This document shows, piece after piece, positions 36,120 through 44,904 of a stretch of DNA of 64,000 nucleotides. This DNA is from Parvibium lacunae (lineage in GTDB: Bacteria; Pseudomonadota; Gammaproteobacteria; Burkholderiales; Burkholderiaceae_D). The position numbers were made by a program, and so were the translations under genes. Below the pieces are notes generated by a model. It was not told the DNA's origin and did no database searches. It saw nothing but the letters and a program-made list of their open reading frames with translations. Location: positions 558,001 to 622,000 of the forward strand of contig NZ_QPGB01000002.1 of assembly GCF_003335215.1 (NCBI RefSeq). The letters are read 5' to 3'. Numbering within the stretch: the first letter of the stretch is position 1; each line of letters begins with the position of its first letter.

Positions 36120-36512
36120 TCAGGCTGCCCGGGCGTGCCCTCGCACCGTCGCCAATAGACTGTCTTTGGTAAACGGCTTGGTTAAATATTCATCTGACCC
36201 CACCAACCGACCACGCGCCTTATCAAACAACCCGTCTTTGCTTGATAGCATAATCACAGGGATAGCTTGAAACTTTGCATTTTTTTTAATCAGAGCGCAA
36301 GTCTGATACCCGTCTAGCCGAGGCATCAAAATATCGCAAAAAATGATGTCAGGTTCATGATCGGTAATCTTTGCCAGTGCATCAAAGCCATCTTCAGCCA
36401 AGATAACCTTGCAACCCGCCTGCGTCAAAAAAATCTCTGCGCTACGGCGAATCGTGTTGCTGTCGTCAATGACCATGACCTTTAAACCGGCAATTTCTGG
36501 CACAACTGCCAT
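36120..36512 (-). CDS. pilG: Twitching motility response regulator PilG
   Basis: A 130-residue single-domain receiver: KVMVIDDSNTIRRSAEIFLT, phospho-Asp in DIIFCDILMPRLDGYQTC, then PVIMLSSKDGLFDKARG and the Lys of YLTKPFTKDSLL. It is the first gene of the pil chemotaxis operon. In Pseudomonas PilG drives pilus extension and activates the adenylate cyclase CyaB. pilK and chpB (methyl transfer and removal) are absent downstream. Confidence 0.95.
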   Translation of the reverse strand: MAVVPEIAGLKVMVIDDSNTIRRSAEIFLTQAGCKVILAEDGFDALAKITDHEPDIIFCDILMPRLDGYQTCALIKKNAKFQAIPVIMLSSKDGLFDKARGRLVGSDEYLTKPFTKDSLLATVRGHARAA

Positions 36513-36786
36513 GAGAACCTCTTTACTTGAGAGACCACAATTGTTAGATATGCTTGGAGTGTATAACTAGCGTCAGCAAAAAACAAACCATGACCGGCAT
36601 TAAGCGGGTCATGACAATGTTCCACGATAGTCTGTGGCATTGTAACCACGGCTTTTCAATGCGGTCAAAGATTGTCGGTCGGCCCTGTTGTGATTCCGTC
36701 GGTCTAGCCGTACTGCTAGACCGATATGCAGCCTTGGCACGAGCGTAAGTCGCTGCCCAGGCAAGTCAGTCAGAGAAACAGGGCGC
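36513..36786. other. Non-coding region upstream of pilG
   Basis: These 274 bases have no convincing frame. They must hold the pil operon promoter on the minus strand. The tract next to pilG carries TTATACAC as a possible -10. The region also holds a perfect 10-bp inverted repeat at 36699-36724, listed separately. Confidence 0.6.
36699..36724. repeat. Perfect 10-bp inverted repeat
   Basis: TCGGTCTAGC (36699-36708) and GCTAGACCGA (36715-36724) are exact complements around a 6-base loop. No T tract follows on either strand. It lies about 63 bases beyond the rubredoxin stop, so it may end that minus-strand transcript or act as an operator for the pil operon. Confidence 0.55.
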
Positions 36787-36951
36787 TCAAATTTCGACCA
36801 TTTCAAAGTCTTCCTTGCGCGCGCCACACTCGGGGCAAGTCCAGTTTGGCGGCACATCTTCCCAGCGTGTGCCGGCGGGGATACCTTCTTCGGGAGAGCC
36901 CTGCGCTTCATCATAAATCCAACCACAAATTAAACACATCCAAGTTTTCAT
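36787..36951 (-). CDS. rubA: Rubredoxin
   Basis: A 54-residue iron-sulfur electron carrier. The four iron-binding cysteines are Cys6, Cys9 (MCLICGWIYDEAQG) and Cys39, Cys42 (WTCPECGA). It starts MKTWMC and ends DFEMVEI. Its length is standard for a single-domain rubredoxin. It diverges from thiD and lies upstream of the pil operon on the same strand, a neighbourhood I recall in other betaproteobacteria. Confidence 0.95.
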   Translation of the reverse strand: MKTWMCLICGWIYDEAQGSPEEGIPAGTRWEDVPPNWTCPECGARKEDFEMVEI

Positions 36952-37087
36952 GCTCACTCATTCCATTCATTTTTAGTCGATCTCACGCGCAACAGTCCGA
37001 ATTACCGGCATCTCTGGCTGCTGCGTGTACAATCGGATGATACCTCAGATGTTCCTATTACCGCCCTCAGTTTGGTTTCCGTTTCCT

Positions 37088-37972
37088 ATGCAAAGTTTAC
37101 CCCGCCCCCCCGTTGTGATGACCTTTTCCGCGAGTGACCCAACCGCTGGCGCGGGCCTGCAAGCCGATCTGCTAGCCTGTGTCAGCATGGGATGCCACGC
37201 CGTTACCGTGGTCACCGGGGTTACGGTGCAAGACACGGCGGGCGTTGAAAGCGTTGAAGCGATTGACGCTGAGCTATTAGAAGACCAGGCGCGCCTGCTA
37301 CTGGAAGACACGGTTGTCGATTGCTTTAAAGTGGGATTGCTGTGTCATGTCGAGAATATTCAGGCCGTGGCTGAAATTGCTGCCGATTATCCCGACACCC
37401 CCATGGTGCTTGACCCCGTGCTCGCCTCCGGTCGTGGCGACAATATCACCAATGAAGATCAACGCGCCGCCTTGTGTGAACTCCTACTGCCACAAACTAC
37501 CGTGCTCACGCCCAATAGCTTGGAGGCTCGCCAGCTTGCGCACCAGCTGCTCGAAAATGCCCAGGTCAGTATGGAAAGAGCTCAGCAGACACTGACCGAG
37601 GAGGCCTTTAGCACGCTACCGCTGGCGGTCTGTGCTGAAGCGATTTTGGCGAGTGGCTGTGAGTATGTCTTGATCACCGGCACGCACGAGCCTGGCCAAG
37701 AAGTGATTAATACGCTCTATGGCCCGGCAGGATTGGTCCAAGAATTCCGTTACCAGCGCTTACCAGCCAGCTATCATGGTTCCGGTTGCACCCTGGCGAG
37801 CGCGCTTGCTGCCCTGTTAGCCGCTGGCTTGGCCATTCCTGATGCCGTCAAAGAAGCTCAGGAATACACTTGGCAAACCCTGTCGCATGGTTTCCAACTG
37901 GGTATGGGTCAGCCTATTCCCGATCGTCTGTTTTGGGCGCGACAACGACCAGCAAGCCATCCTGCAAACTAA
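37088..37972 (+). CDS. thiD: Hydroxymethylpyrimidine/phosphomethylpyrimidine kinase
   Basis: A 294-residue ribokinase-fold enzyme making HMP-PP for thiamine. The N-terminal motif is VMTFSASDPTAGAGLQADLL, the anion hole and catalytic Cys are in HGSGCTLASALAALLAAG, and MVLDPVLASGRGD precedes a helical middle region. The frame is open for 21 codons upstream (GTG and ATG starts), but 37088 places the first strand at the usual distance. No TPP riboswitch was recognised upstream. thiE follows after nine bases. Confidence 0.93.
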   Translation: MQSLPRPPVVMTFSASDPTAGAGLQADLLACVSMGCHAVTVVTGVTVQDTAGVESVEAIDAELLEDQARLLLEDTVVDCFKVGLLCHVENIQAVAEIAADYPDTPMVLDPVLASGRGDNITNEDQRAALCELLLPQTTVLTPNSLEARQLAHQLLENAQVSMERAQQTLTEEAFSTLPLAVCAEAILASGCEYVLITGTHEPGQEVINTLYGPAGLVQEFRYQRLPASYHGSGCTLASALAALLAAGLAIPDAVKEAQEYTWQTLSHGFQLGMGQPIPDRLFWARQRPASHPAN

Positions 37973-37981
37973 TTAATTCCT

Positions 37982-38671
37982 ATGCGTCAATTTCAAGCAA
38001 CCGCTATTCAAGGCCTCTATGCCATCACCCCAGACATAGCGACAGCCGCAGACGCTGATGTCCTGTTCGCCCATCTGGACGCCTACCTCACGGCTGGAGG
38101 GCGGCTTTTACAGTGGCGCAACAAACAGCTCCCCCCCCTGCGCCAGGAACAACTGGCGCGGGAGTGCCAGCGTCTATGCCAAGCGCACCACGCATGTTTT
38201 ATCATCAATGACAATCTGGCGCTGGCGCAAAAGCTAAATGCCGATGGCTTGCATGTCGGCCAAACAGATGGGGATCTGCCCACCATTCGCCGCGCTTGGT
38301 CAGGGTTGTTAGGGATCTCATGCTATGACTCGCTCCCCTTGGCGCAAGAAGCTGTTCAACTTGGCGCCGACTACATTGCCTTTGGGGCCGTCTATGCTTC
38401 CCCCACCAAGCCCCTCGCCAAAACTGCAGCGCTCAGCCTATTTCAAGCCAGTGCCAACCTAGGGGTCCCGCGTGTCGCGATTGGGGGCATTACCCACGCT
38501 CACCTGCCTGCCCTACGAGGAGCGGGCGCCGATGCCACTGCAGTGATCAGCGCCCTGTTTGATTTAAGCGCCCCGCCAACGCATACCGCCGCACAAACGC
38601 GGGCATGGTGCGCGGCGTGGGACAATTGCCACGAACCCAAACAATCTGTTCCCACGCGCCCCCTGGATTGA
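37982..38671 (+). CDS. thiE: Thiamine-phosphate synthase
   Basis: A 229-residue TIM-barrel enzyme coupling HMP-PP with thiazole phosphate. Motifs: LQWRNKQLPPLRQEQLAREC (normally QxRxK, here QWRNK), CFIINDNLALAQKLNADGLH, VGQTDGDLP, GADYIAFGAVYASPTKP and GVPRVAIGGI. The C-terminal 30 residues extend beyond the barrel. It is cotranscribed with thiD. Confidence 0.93.
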   Translation: MRQFQATAIQGLYAITPDIATAADADVLFAHLDAYLTAGGRLLQWRNKQLPPLRQEQLARECQRLCQAHHACFIINDNLALAQKLNADGLHVGQTDGDLPTIRRAWSGLLGISCYDSLPLAQEAVQLGADYIAFGAVYASPTKPLAKTAALSLFQASANLGVPRVAIGGITHAHLPALRGAGADATAVISALFDLSAPPTHTAAQTRAWCAAWDNCHEPKQSVPTRPLD

Positions 38672-38832
38672 GTCTTATCGCTCGCTTAATCCAGCTAAAA
38701 ATCAATTTCTGGAAGTGCGCTTCACTTATAATGACGTTTAGGTTACAAAAACCGGGGAGGTGACACATCCCACTCGCTTTCCCATCCTGGCTTGCGCCTC
38801 CCTTTATTCATACTCGATTTAGACGAAACCGC

Positions 38833-40122
38833 ATGACTTCCCGTAATCATCAGCTGTTTGAACGTGCCCAGCAAACTATCCCGGGTGGCGTTAACTCACC
38901 CGTCCGCGCCTTTCGTGCTGTCGGCGGCACCCCGCGGTTTATTACGCGTGCTGCCGGCCCCTATTTCTGGGATGCTGATGATAAAAAATACATTGATTAC
39001 ATAGGCTCTTGGGGGCCAATGATCCTCGGCCACAGCCATCCAGCAGTAGTTGCTGCGGTCCAAGCTGCGGCGGCGACGGGGATGAGCTATGGCGCACCAA
39101 CCGAAGCGGAAATCGAGATGGCTGAACTGCTGTGCGCTTGCCTGCCAAGTCTCGAGATGGTTCGCTTAGTCAGCTCTGGTACCGAAGCGACAATGAGCGC
39201 TATTCGCCTCGCACGTGGTTTTACCGGACGCCATGCAATCGTGAAATTCGAAGGTTGCTATCACGGTCATGCCGATAGCTTGCTGGTGAAAGCGGGCTCA
39301 GGGTTACTCACTTTCGGTAACCCAACCTCTGCTGGCGTGCCCCCTGAATTTGCGCAGCACACCCGGGTCCTGGCCTACAACGACCCGACCCAACTCGAGA
39401 CCTTATTTGCAGAACAGGGCAACCAGCTCGCTTGCGTGATTATTGAGCCGATCGCCGGCAACATGAATTTAATTCGCCCCAACCCTGACTACATGCAACG
39501 CTTACGCGCTTTGTGTGATGAGTACGGGGTCGTGTTAATTTTTGACGAGGTGATGACTGGCTTTCGGGTTGGTCCGCAGGGCGCACAGGGGCATTATGGT
39601 ATTCGCCCAGATCTAACCACACTCGGTAAAATTATTGGTGGAGGCATGCCAGTCGGCGCGTTCGGCGGGCGGGCCGATATCATGCAGGCGATCGCTCCGC
39701 TGGGTAGTGTGTACCAAGCCGGCACCTTATCGGGTAACCCGGTTGCAGTGGCAGCGGGCCTCACCACCCTCAAGTTATTACAAGCGCCCGGATTTTATGC
39801 CCAACTGAGTCAGCAAACCCAGAGCCTCATCAATGGCTTACAAAGCCTGGCTGGCAAGTACGGTATCGCCTTTTCTGCTGATGCAGTAGGCGGGATGTTT
39901 GGGCTCTATTTCAGTGCGCAAATCCCGACTACCCTAGCAGCCGTGCAAGCGAGCGATATTGCCCGCTTCAATCGCTTTTTCCACCTGATGCTAGATGGTG
40001 GCGTGTATTTCGCGCCCTCGGCCTACGAGGCAGGATTCGTCTCAATCCAACATGATGAAGCAGTGATTGCGCAGACCCTGACTCTTGCTGAGCAAGCATT
40101 TGCGACCCTTGCCAGCGCGTGA
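38833..40122 (+). CDS. hemL: Glutamate-1-semialdehyde 2,1-aminomutase
   Basis: A 429-residue PLP enzyme forming 5-aminolevulinate. It begins with the signature [19 protein letters not shown]. The cofactor Asp region is [13 protein letters not shown], and the PLP lysine is in [17 protein letters not shown]. Together with hemA at 60955 it gives a full C5 route to tetrapyrroles in the window. The 161-bp upstream gap contains TATAAT at about 38728, a probable -10 for this gene. Confidence 0.96.
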   Translation: MTSRNHQLFERAQQTIPGGVNSPVRAFRAVGGTPRFITRAAGPYFWDADDKKYIDYIGSWGPMILGHSHPAVVAAVQAAAATGMSYGAPTEAEIEMAELLCACLPSLEMVRLVSSGTEATMSAIRLARGFTGRHAIVKFEGCYHGHADSLLVKAGSGLLTFGNPTSAGVPPEFAQHTRVLAYNDPTQLETLFAEQGNQLACVIIEPIAGNMNLIRPNPDYMQRLRALCDEYGVVLIFDEVMTGFRVGPQGAQGHYGIRPDLTTLGKIIGGGMPVGAFGGRADIMQAIAPLGSVYQAGTLSGNPVAVAAGLTTLKLLQAPGFYAQLSQQTQSLINGLQSLAGKYGIAFSADAVGGMFGLYFSAQIPTTLAAVQASDIARFNRFFHLMLDGGVYFAPSAYEAGFVSIQHDEAVIAQTLTLAEQAFATLASA

Positions 40123-40164
40123 GATACCGTCTTTAATGTTTTATCTGTGATACCCACCTAAATC

Positions 40165-40785
40165 ATGCTTTATCAGCCCGTTCCGCCGCGTGTGACCTCT
40201 GACCAACCAACTCAACAGGGTGAAATAGGGCCGGCAACACCGCAACAAACAGCCCAACAGATGGCACCGTGCGCCCAAGCGATCAAGCTTGAAATTCGCC
40301 CGGCAACGGTTTTTGATACGGAGATTCTGGTTGATCTGGTTAAGCAATTGGCGCAATATGAAAAACTAGAACACCAACTTGAGATCTCTGTTCCTAAGCT
40401 CGCCGCAGAGATGTTTGGCTCACGCCCCGCTGCTGAAGCCGTGATCGCCTGGGAATGCCAGGATTGCCAAGGCAAGCCCCAAGAAACAGCGGTTGGTTTC
40501 GCCATGTATTTCACTAACTTCTCCACTTTCTTATCACGACGCGGCTTATTTTTAGAAGATTTGTTCGTTGTCCCGAGCCGCCGAGGTCTGGGTTATGGTA
40601 AAGCCCTGATTCAAACCGTGGCTAAAATCGCTCAACAGCGCAATGCGGGGCGTTTTGAATGGATTGTATTGGACTGGAATGAGTCGGCGATTCAGTTTTA
40701 TGCGTCGCTGGGCGCCCAGGTCTTGCCTGAATGGCGGATTATCCGAGTTACGGGCGATGCCATCCGCCAGATTGCAGAATCCTGA
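40165..40785 (+). CDS. GNAT family N-acetyltransferase
   Basis: A 206-residue protein. The first ~38 residues are Gln/Pro/Thr-rich with no clear fold, and a second ATG at codon 33 may be the true start. The acetyltransferase core begins IKLEIRPATVFDTEILVDLV and has the acetyl-CoA motif LFVVPSRRGLGYGKALIQTV, followed by WIVLDWNESAIQFYASLGAQ. It resembles the diamine/thialysine acetyltransferase subgroup, but the substrate cannot be assigned. Confidence 0.85.
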   Translation: MLYQPVPPRVTSDQPTQQGEIGPATPQQTAQQMAPCAQAIKLEIRPATVFDTEILVDLVKQLAQYEKLEHQLEISVPKLAAEMFGSRPAAEAVIAWECQDCQGKPQETAVGFAMYFTNFSTFLSRRGLFLEDLFVVPSRRGLGYGKALIQTVAKIAQQRNAGRFEWIVLDWNESAIQFYASLGAQVLPEWRIIRVTGDAIRQIAES

Positions 40786-40819
40786 TTGTTTCGACACACC
40801 CTCTCACTAAGGAAATTTG

Positions 40820-41998
40820 ATGAATTCCCTGTTGGCCGCCGACATCTTACGCACCACACCGTTGCATACCCTACATCTCAACCTGGGCGCCAAAATGGTC
40901 AACTTTGCAGGCTACGAGATGCCGGTGCAGTATCCCGCCGGGATTTTGAAAGAACACCACCACACCCGCCATGCGGCAGGCTTATTTGATGTTTCCCACA
41001 TGGGTCAGATTCAACTCCGGCCGCAGCCTGGTGCCACACTAGAAAGTGTGGCACTTGCCTTGGAAACCTTGCTGCCCATCGACGTACTCGGCTTACAGGT
41101 TATGCAGCAGCGCTATGCGCTCTTTACCAATGAGCAAGGGGGAATCCTGGATGACCTGATGGTCACACGGGCACTCGATCATTTTTTCCTGGTCGTTAAC
41201 GCGGCGTGTAAAGCGGCAGATATCGAACATTTGCAGACACATTTGCACGGGGTCGAGATCGAGGTCCTGGAGGAGCATGCTCTACTCGCGCTGCAAGGTC
41301 CTCAAGCAGCGGCAGTCCTGGCCCGGCTCTGCCCAGACACCCCATTCCAAGACTGGTACTTTATGACAGCCCGCGTGCTTACCCTTGCGGGAGAATCCTG
41401 TTTTGTGACCCGCTCTGGCTACACTGGGGAAGACGGTTTCGAGATTTCGATACCCGCGCCAGCAGCCATGGCTTTGGCGATGACCTTGTTAGCTCAACCT
41501 GAGGTGGCGCCCATTGGGCTAGGCGCACGGGACTCGCTGCGTCTAGAAGCGGGGCTCTGCCTGTACGGACACGATTTGAGCCCTGAGACAACCCCGACCA
41601 GTGCCGCACTGAGCTGGGCATTGTCGCCAGCCCGCCGCGCAAACGGCAGTCGGCCGGGCGGATACCCCGGTGCCGCAGTGATTATGCAAGAACTGGCGCA
41701 ACCAACACAGATTCAAGAGAAACGGGTTGGCCTACTCGCCCAAGAAAAAACCCCCGTCCGCGAAGGAACCCTATTGTTGAATGCCCAGCAGGAGGTGATT
41801 GGGCGCGTGACCAGCGGCGGTGTTAGCCCGAGCCTGGCTGAAACGGCAGGACATGCCGTGCCAATCGCGCTAGCCTATGTGCAACAACCCATGGCGAGCG
41901 TCGGACAGACCCTCTATGCGCAAGTACGTGGCAAACTTGTGCCCATGCAAGTCTGCAAAACTCCCTTTGTACCACAGCGTTACTATCGGGCTCCATAA
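40820..41998 (+). CDS. gcvT: Aminomethyltransferase (glycine cleavage T-protein)
   Basis: A 392-residue folate-binding protein releasing ammonia and methylene-THF from the H-protein-bound intermediate. Signatures are LHLNLGAKMVNFAGYEMPVQ, then AGLFDVSHMGQI, VTRSGYTGEDGFEISIP and GLGARDSLRLEAGLCLYGHD. An AAGGA lies seven bases before the ATG at 40820. gcvH and gcvP, usually adjacent, are not in the window: recX and recA follow on the other strand. Confidence 0.94.
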   Translation: MNSLLAADILRTTPLHTLHLNLGAKMVNFAGYEMPVQYPAGILKEHHHTRHAAGLFDVSHMGQIQLRPQPGATLESVALALETLLPIDVLGLQVMQQRYALFTNEQGGILDDLMVTRALDHFFLVVNAACKAADIEHLQTHLHGVEIEVLEEHALLALQGPQAAAVLARLCPDTPFQDWYFMTARVLTLAGESCFVTRSGYTGEDGFEISIPAPAAMALAMTLLAQPEVAPIGLGARDSLRLEAGLCLYGHDLSPETTPTSAALSWALSPARRANGSRPGGYPGAAVIMQELAQPTQIQEKRVGLLAQEKTPVREGTLLLNAQQEVIGRVTSGGVSPSLAETAGHAVPIALAYVQQPMASVGQTLYAQVRGKLVPMQVCKTPFVPQRYYRAP

Positions 41999-42019
41999 GC
42001 GTTACGCGCCCAGGGGTGA

Positions 42020-42034
42020 CGAGCGCGTCGCTCG
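42020..42034. repeat. Hairpin between convergent gcvT and recX
   Basis: CGAGCG (42020-42025) and CGCTCG (42029-42034) form a 6-bp stem with a 3-base loop in the 85-bp gap between two converging stops. There is no T run, so a terminator role is only suggested by position. Confidence 0.35.
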
Positions 42035-42083
42035 GGCGACAACCACGCTCAATGCAGGCGGGACGATCAACCCAGCGCTACGT

Positions 42084-42542
42084 TTAGCTCTCGTCGCCTG
42101 CATCGAAAGCGGGGGTGCGCAATACGCGGCGGACGGTATCCTGCGTAAAGCCACGCCTCAGCAAAAAAAGAGAGTGTCGTTGATATTCTTGCGGCGTCGC
42201 TGGTGGTTGGCCAAAACGCTTGAGCCAAACTTGCCGCGCACGCGTGATCTCGCTTTGGGCCAGCGTGGCTAATTCTGCCTGCACCAAGGCAGGGGCAATC
42301 CCAGCCTGCGTCAATTCGAAAGCAATGCGGCGGGCCCCATAGCGAGGGGCACGAGTATGGCTGCGCTGGGCCACATAACGCTGATCTGACTGCCACTGCT
42401 GTGCTGCCAGCGCTGCTAACACTTGCTCAAGTTCAGCCGGGTTCGCCGCATGCGGGCCGAGCTTTTGCCGTAATTCTGCTTGGCTATACTCGCGCCGAGC
42501 CAGCAGCCTTACGGCCCGTGCTTTTAAAGACAGCGTTGCCAT
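42084..42542 (-). CDS. recX: Regulatory protein RecX
   Basis: A 152-residue three-helix-repeat protein that binds RecA filaments and limits recombinase activity. Motifs: RAVRLLARREYSQAELRQKL at the N terminus, then VAQRSHTRAPRYGARRIAFE in the middle, and a C-terminal SLFLLRRGFTQDTVRRVLR. It follows recA by 51 bases on the same strand and is probably SOS-induced with it. Confidence 0.93.
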   Translation of the reverse strand: MATLSLKARAVRLLARREYSQAELRQKLGPHAANPAELEQVLAALAAQQWQSDQRYVAQRSHTRAPRYGARRIAFELTQAGIAPALVQAELATLAQSEITRARQVWLKRFGQPPATPQEYQRHSLFLLRRGFTQDTVRRVLRTPAFDAGDES

Positions 42543-42593
42543 AGAAATTGATGCTCAGTGGAAAAAATAGCCACTGGTCTTAGTCTGCACAGA

Positions 42594-43694
42594 TTACAGC
42601 TCAGGGCCAGCCTTTAGCGCTTTGTCATTCTTTTCTGACTTAGCTGGCTTGGCTGCGGCATCTTCACTGGCGCTTTGAGCCAGCGCCCGCACCCCATAGT
42701 GTTGGCGAATCAGGTTTTCAATTTCTTGTGCCAAGGCGGGGTTTTCGCGCAGAAACTCGCGTGAGTTGTCTTTGCCCTGGCCAATCTTTTCGCCTTTGTA
42801 GCTATACCAGGCACCCGATTTTTCGATCACCCCGCAAGCCGCGCCCAGATCAACAATTTCGCCTTGGCGAGAAATCCCTTCGCCATACAAAATATCAAAG
42901 TCAGCTTGTTTGAATGGTGGAGAAACTTTGTTTTTAACCACTTTGACTTTGGTTTCGTTACCCACCACCTCTTCGCCCTTTTTAATAGAACCCGTCCGAC
43001 GAATATCTAAACGGACTGACGCATAGAACTTCAGGGCGTTACCGCCGGTCGTGGTTTCTGGGCTACCAAACATAACCCCGATTTTCATTCGGATCTGGTT
43101 AATAAAAATCACCAGGCAATTGGTACGCTTAATGGTTGCGGTTAATTTACGCAGCGCCTGCGACATCAAGCGCGCTTGCAGGCCCGGTAGCGAATCCCCC
43201 ATATCGCCTTCAATTTCAGCACGCGGCGTTAACGCCGCGACCGAATCCACCACGATCATGTCGACGGATCCAGAACGCACCAATGCGTCGGCAATCTCCA
43301 ACGCCTGCTCGCCGGTATCAGGTTGAGAAATCAAGAGATCGGACAACTTCACACCCAGTTTCTGCGCATATTGAACATCAAGCGCGTGCTCGGCATCAAT
43401 AAACGCACAAGTGCCACCCAGTTTTTGCATTTCGGCAATCACTTGTAAGGTCAAGGTTGTTTTACCTGATGACTCGGGGCCATAAATTTCTACCACTCGC
43501 CCACGTGGCAAGCCCCCTACGCCGAGCGCGATATCCAACCCGAGTGACCCTGTCGACACAACCTGAATATCTTCCGGGCTTTCATTTTCACCCATTCGCA
43601 TGACTGAGCCTTTGCCAAATTGCTTCTCGATTTGCGCAAGCGCAGCGGCAAGGGCTTTGGCTTTTTCGGATGTATTGACGCTGGCTTTTTCCAT
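42594..43694 (-). CDS. recA: Recombinase A
   Basis: A 366-residue protein of strand exchange and SOS induction. Walker A is in [19 protein letters not shown], the DNA-binding loop L1 region contains [19 protein letters not shown], and the Walker B strand is [14 protein letters not shown]. The C terminus is acidic and Lys-rich. A LexA box lies about 48-67 bases before the start codon, so SOS control is expected. Confidence 0.98.
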   Translation of the reverse strand: MEKASVNTSEKAKALAAALAQIEKQFGKGSVMRMGENESPEDIQVVSTGSLGLDIALGVGGLPRGRVVEIYGPESSGKTTLTLQVIAEMQKLGGTCAFIDAEHALDVQYAQKLGVKLSDLLISQPDTGEQALEIADALVRSGSVDMIVVDSVAALTPRAEIEGDMGDSLPGLQARLMSQALRKLTATIKRTNCLVIFINQIRMKIGVMFGSPETTTGGNALKFYASVRLDIRRTGSIKKGEEVVGNETKVKVVKNKVSPPFKQADFDILYGEGISRQGEIVDLGAACGVIEKSGAWYSYKGEKIGQGKDNSREFLRENPALAQEIENLIRQHYGVRALAQSASEDAAAKPAKSEKNDKALKAGPEL

Positions 43695-43741
43695 GATTTC
43701 CTCAGTCAGTGAATAAACAATTTCTGCATCTTAATTCAAAA

Positions 43742-43761
43742 TACTGTACAAAACAACAGTT
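43742..43761 (-). promoter_or_regulatory. LexA (SOS) box upstream of recA
   Basis: CTGT (43744-43747), eight bases and ACAG (43756-43759) match the proteobacterial LexA consensus CTGT-N8-ACAG exactly. The flanks (TA before, TT after) also fit. It is 48 bases from the recA ATG, where it would cover the promoter. Confidence 0.88.
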
Positions 43762-43837
43762 ATTTTATGGGCGAGGGTGGCGCTGAAGATGATGCGACAA
43801 CATCGCACAATGACCTAGGCACCGCCTAGTCAATGGC

Positions 43838-44389
43838 TCATTGATGGGCGCGGTTGAGTAGGGTCAACCCTAAATTAAGGGCCGCCAAGACGGCGGCATG
43901 ACGAATTTGCGTGCGGTTTCCCGGGAAATGATGCTGCTCTACCTGCAAGAAATCCCTGGGGGTTGCATCTGGCGCAGAGCGCGGCAAGTAGTACGCAGCC
44001 ATCCAAACCGTGCCCACTGGTTTGCCGGGTGTGCCACCATCCGGGCCCGCGATCCCGCTGATCGCCAAACCAAGTTGGGCCCGTGCCTGCTGGCAGGCCC
44101 CACGCGCCATCGCTTCCACCACGGCCCCGGAAACCACCCCATTCTCACTGATTAGGGTGGCGGTAACCCCTAATTCCTGCTGTTTGGCCCAATTGGCATA
44201 GGCCACCCATCCACACGCAAACCATTGGCTGGCACCAGGAACCTCCGTCAGTGCCGCGGCCAATAATCCGCCGGTACATGATTCCGCCACGGTAATTTCC
44301 TCGCCCAAGGACTGCAACGTATGGCCCAAGGCTGCGCTCACACTGGTGCTGTCGCTAGACGCATAGGGCGGAATGACGAGCGCAGTCAT
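43838..44389 (-). CDS. pncC: Nicotinamide-nucleotide amidohydrolase (CinA C-terminal domain, PncC type)
   Basis: A 183-residue single-domain protein corresponding to the C-terminal half of CinA. Motifs: EEITVAESCTGGLLAAALTE, then SENGVVSGAVVEAMARGA and GISGIAGPDGGTPGKPVGTV (here AISGIAGPDGGTPG). It deamidates NMN in pyridine nucleotide salvage. The N-terminal molybdopterin-like domain of full CinA is absent, as in E. coli YgaD/PncC. Its start overlaps the pgpA stop by four bases. Confidence 0.92.
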   Translation of the reverse strand: MTALVIPPYASSDSTSVSAALGHTLQSLGEEITVAESCTGGLLAAALTEVPGASQWFACGWVAYANWAKQQELGVTATLISENGVVSGAVVEAMARGACQQARAQLGLAISGIAGPDGGTPGKPVGTVWMAAYYLPRSAPDATPRDFLQVEQHHFPGNRTQIRHAAVLAALNLGLTLLNRAHQ

Positions 44390-44880
44390 GCGAACAAGCC
44401 AAACCGTTGCAACACGGCCAAAAGTAGCAGAGCGTAGCCAGCGGCCACAATGTCATCCCACATCACGCCGAGCCCCCCGGACCAGTGTTGGTCATAGTAT
44501 CGAATCGGTGGGGGCTTGAGAATATCGAATAAACGAAAGGCAAGGAAACCCCAGGCCTGAGACATTAAATCGCGGGGCAGAAACAAGAGAACCAGCCAGA
44601 TGGCGACAATTTCATCCCAAACGATACCGCCATGATCCTTAACTTGCAGGTGATGGCTCGTGGTGCGACACAACCAAATTCCGCAGAAAAAGGCCGCAAG
44701 AATCAAGCCGAACCAGTGCGGGGTAGTGAGGAATGGGTCAATCAGGACAAAGACCGCCCATCCCAATAGAGTGCCCCATGTGCCCGGCGCCGGACGGATC
44801 AAACCAGCGCCAGCACCAAAGGCCAGCCAGCGTGCTGGATGCTGACAAATCCAGCGCCATGTGGGTCGAATGGCAGCCAT
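44386..44880 (-). CDS. pgpA: Phosphatidylglycerophosphatase A
   Basis: A 164-residue inner-membrane phosphatase making phosphatidylglycerol. The family start GLIRPAPGTWGTLLGWAVFV and the metal-binding DHGGIVWDEIVAIW are present, then FRLFDILKPPPIRYYD and a second acidic pair MWDDIVAAGYALL. Three to four membrane helices are visible. It lies between thiL and pncC in an operon with nusB and the rib genes. Confidence 0.95.
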   Translation of the reverse strand: MAAIRPTWRWICQHPARWLAFGAGAGLIRPAPGTWGTLLGWAVFVLIDPFLTTPHWFGLILAAFFCGIWLCRTTSHHLQVKDHGGIVWDEIVAIWLVLLFLPRDLMSQAWGFLAFRLFDILKPPPIRYYDQHWSGGLGVMWDDIVAAGYALLLLAVLQRFGLFA

Positions 44881-44904
44881 GATTGCTAGACGATAGGATT
44901 GCGG

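Noticed and set aside
37025-37087. Upstream in-frame starts for thiD
   Set aside because: They would add 21 residues not found before the first strand of ThiD enzymes, and no stronger ribosome binding site supports them.
38672-38832. Possible riboswitch in the thiE-hemL gap
   Set aside because: The GC-rich patches do not match the TPP, FMN or cobalamin consensus elements that I know; only a TATAAT promoter element is clear.
41877-42272. 131-codon plus-strand frame across the gcvT end and recX
   Set aside because: It overlaps the end of gcvT and most of recX on the other strand, and the peptide has no recognisable features.
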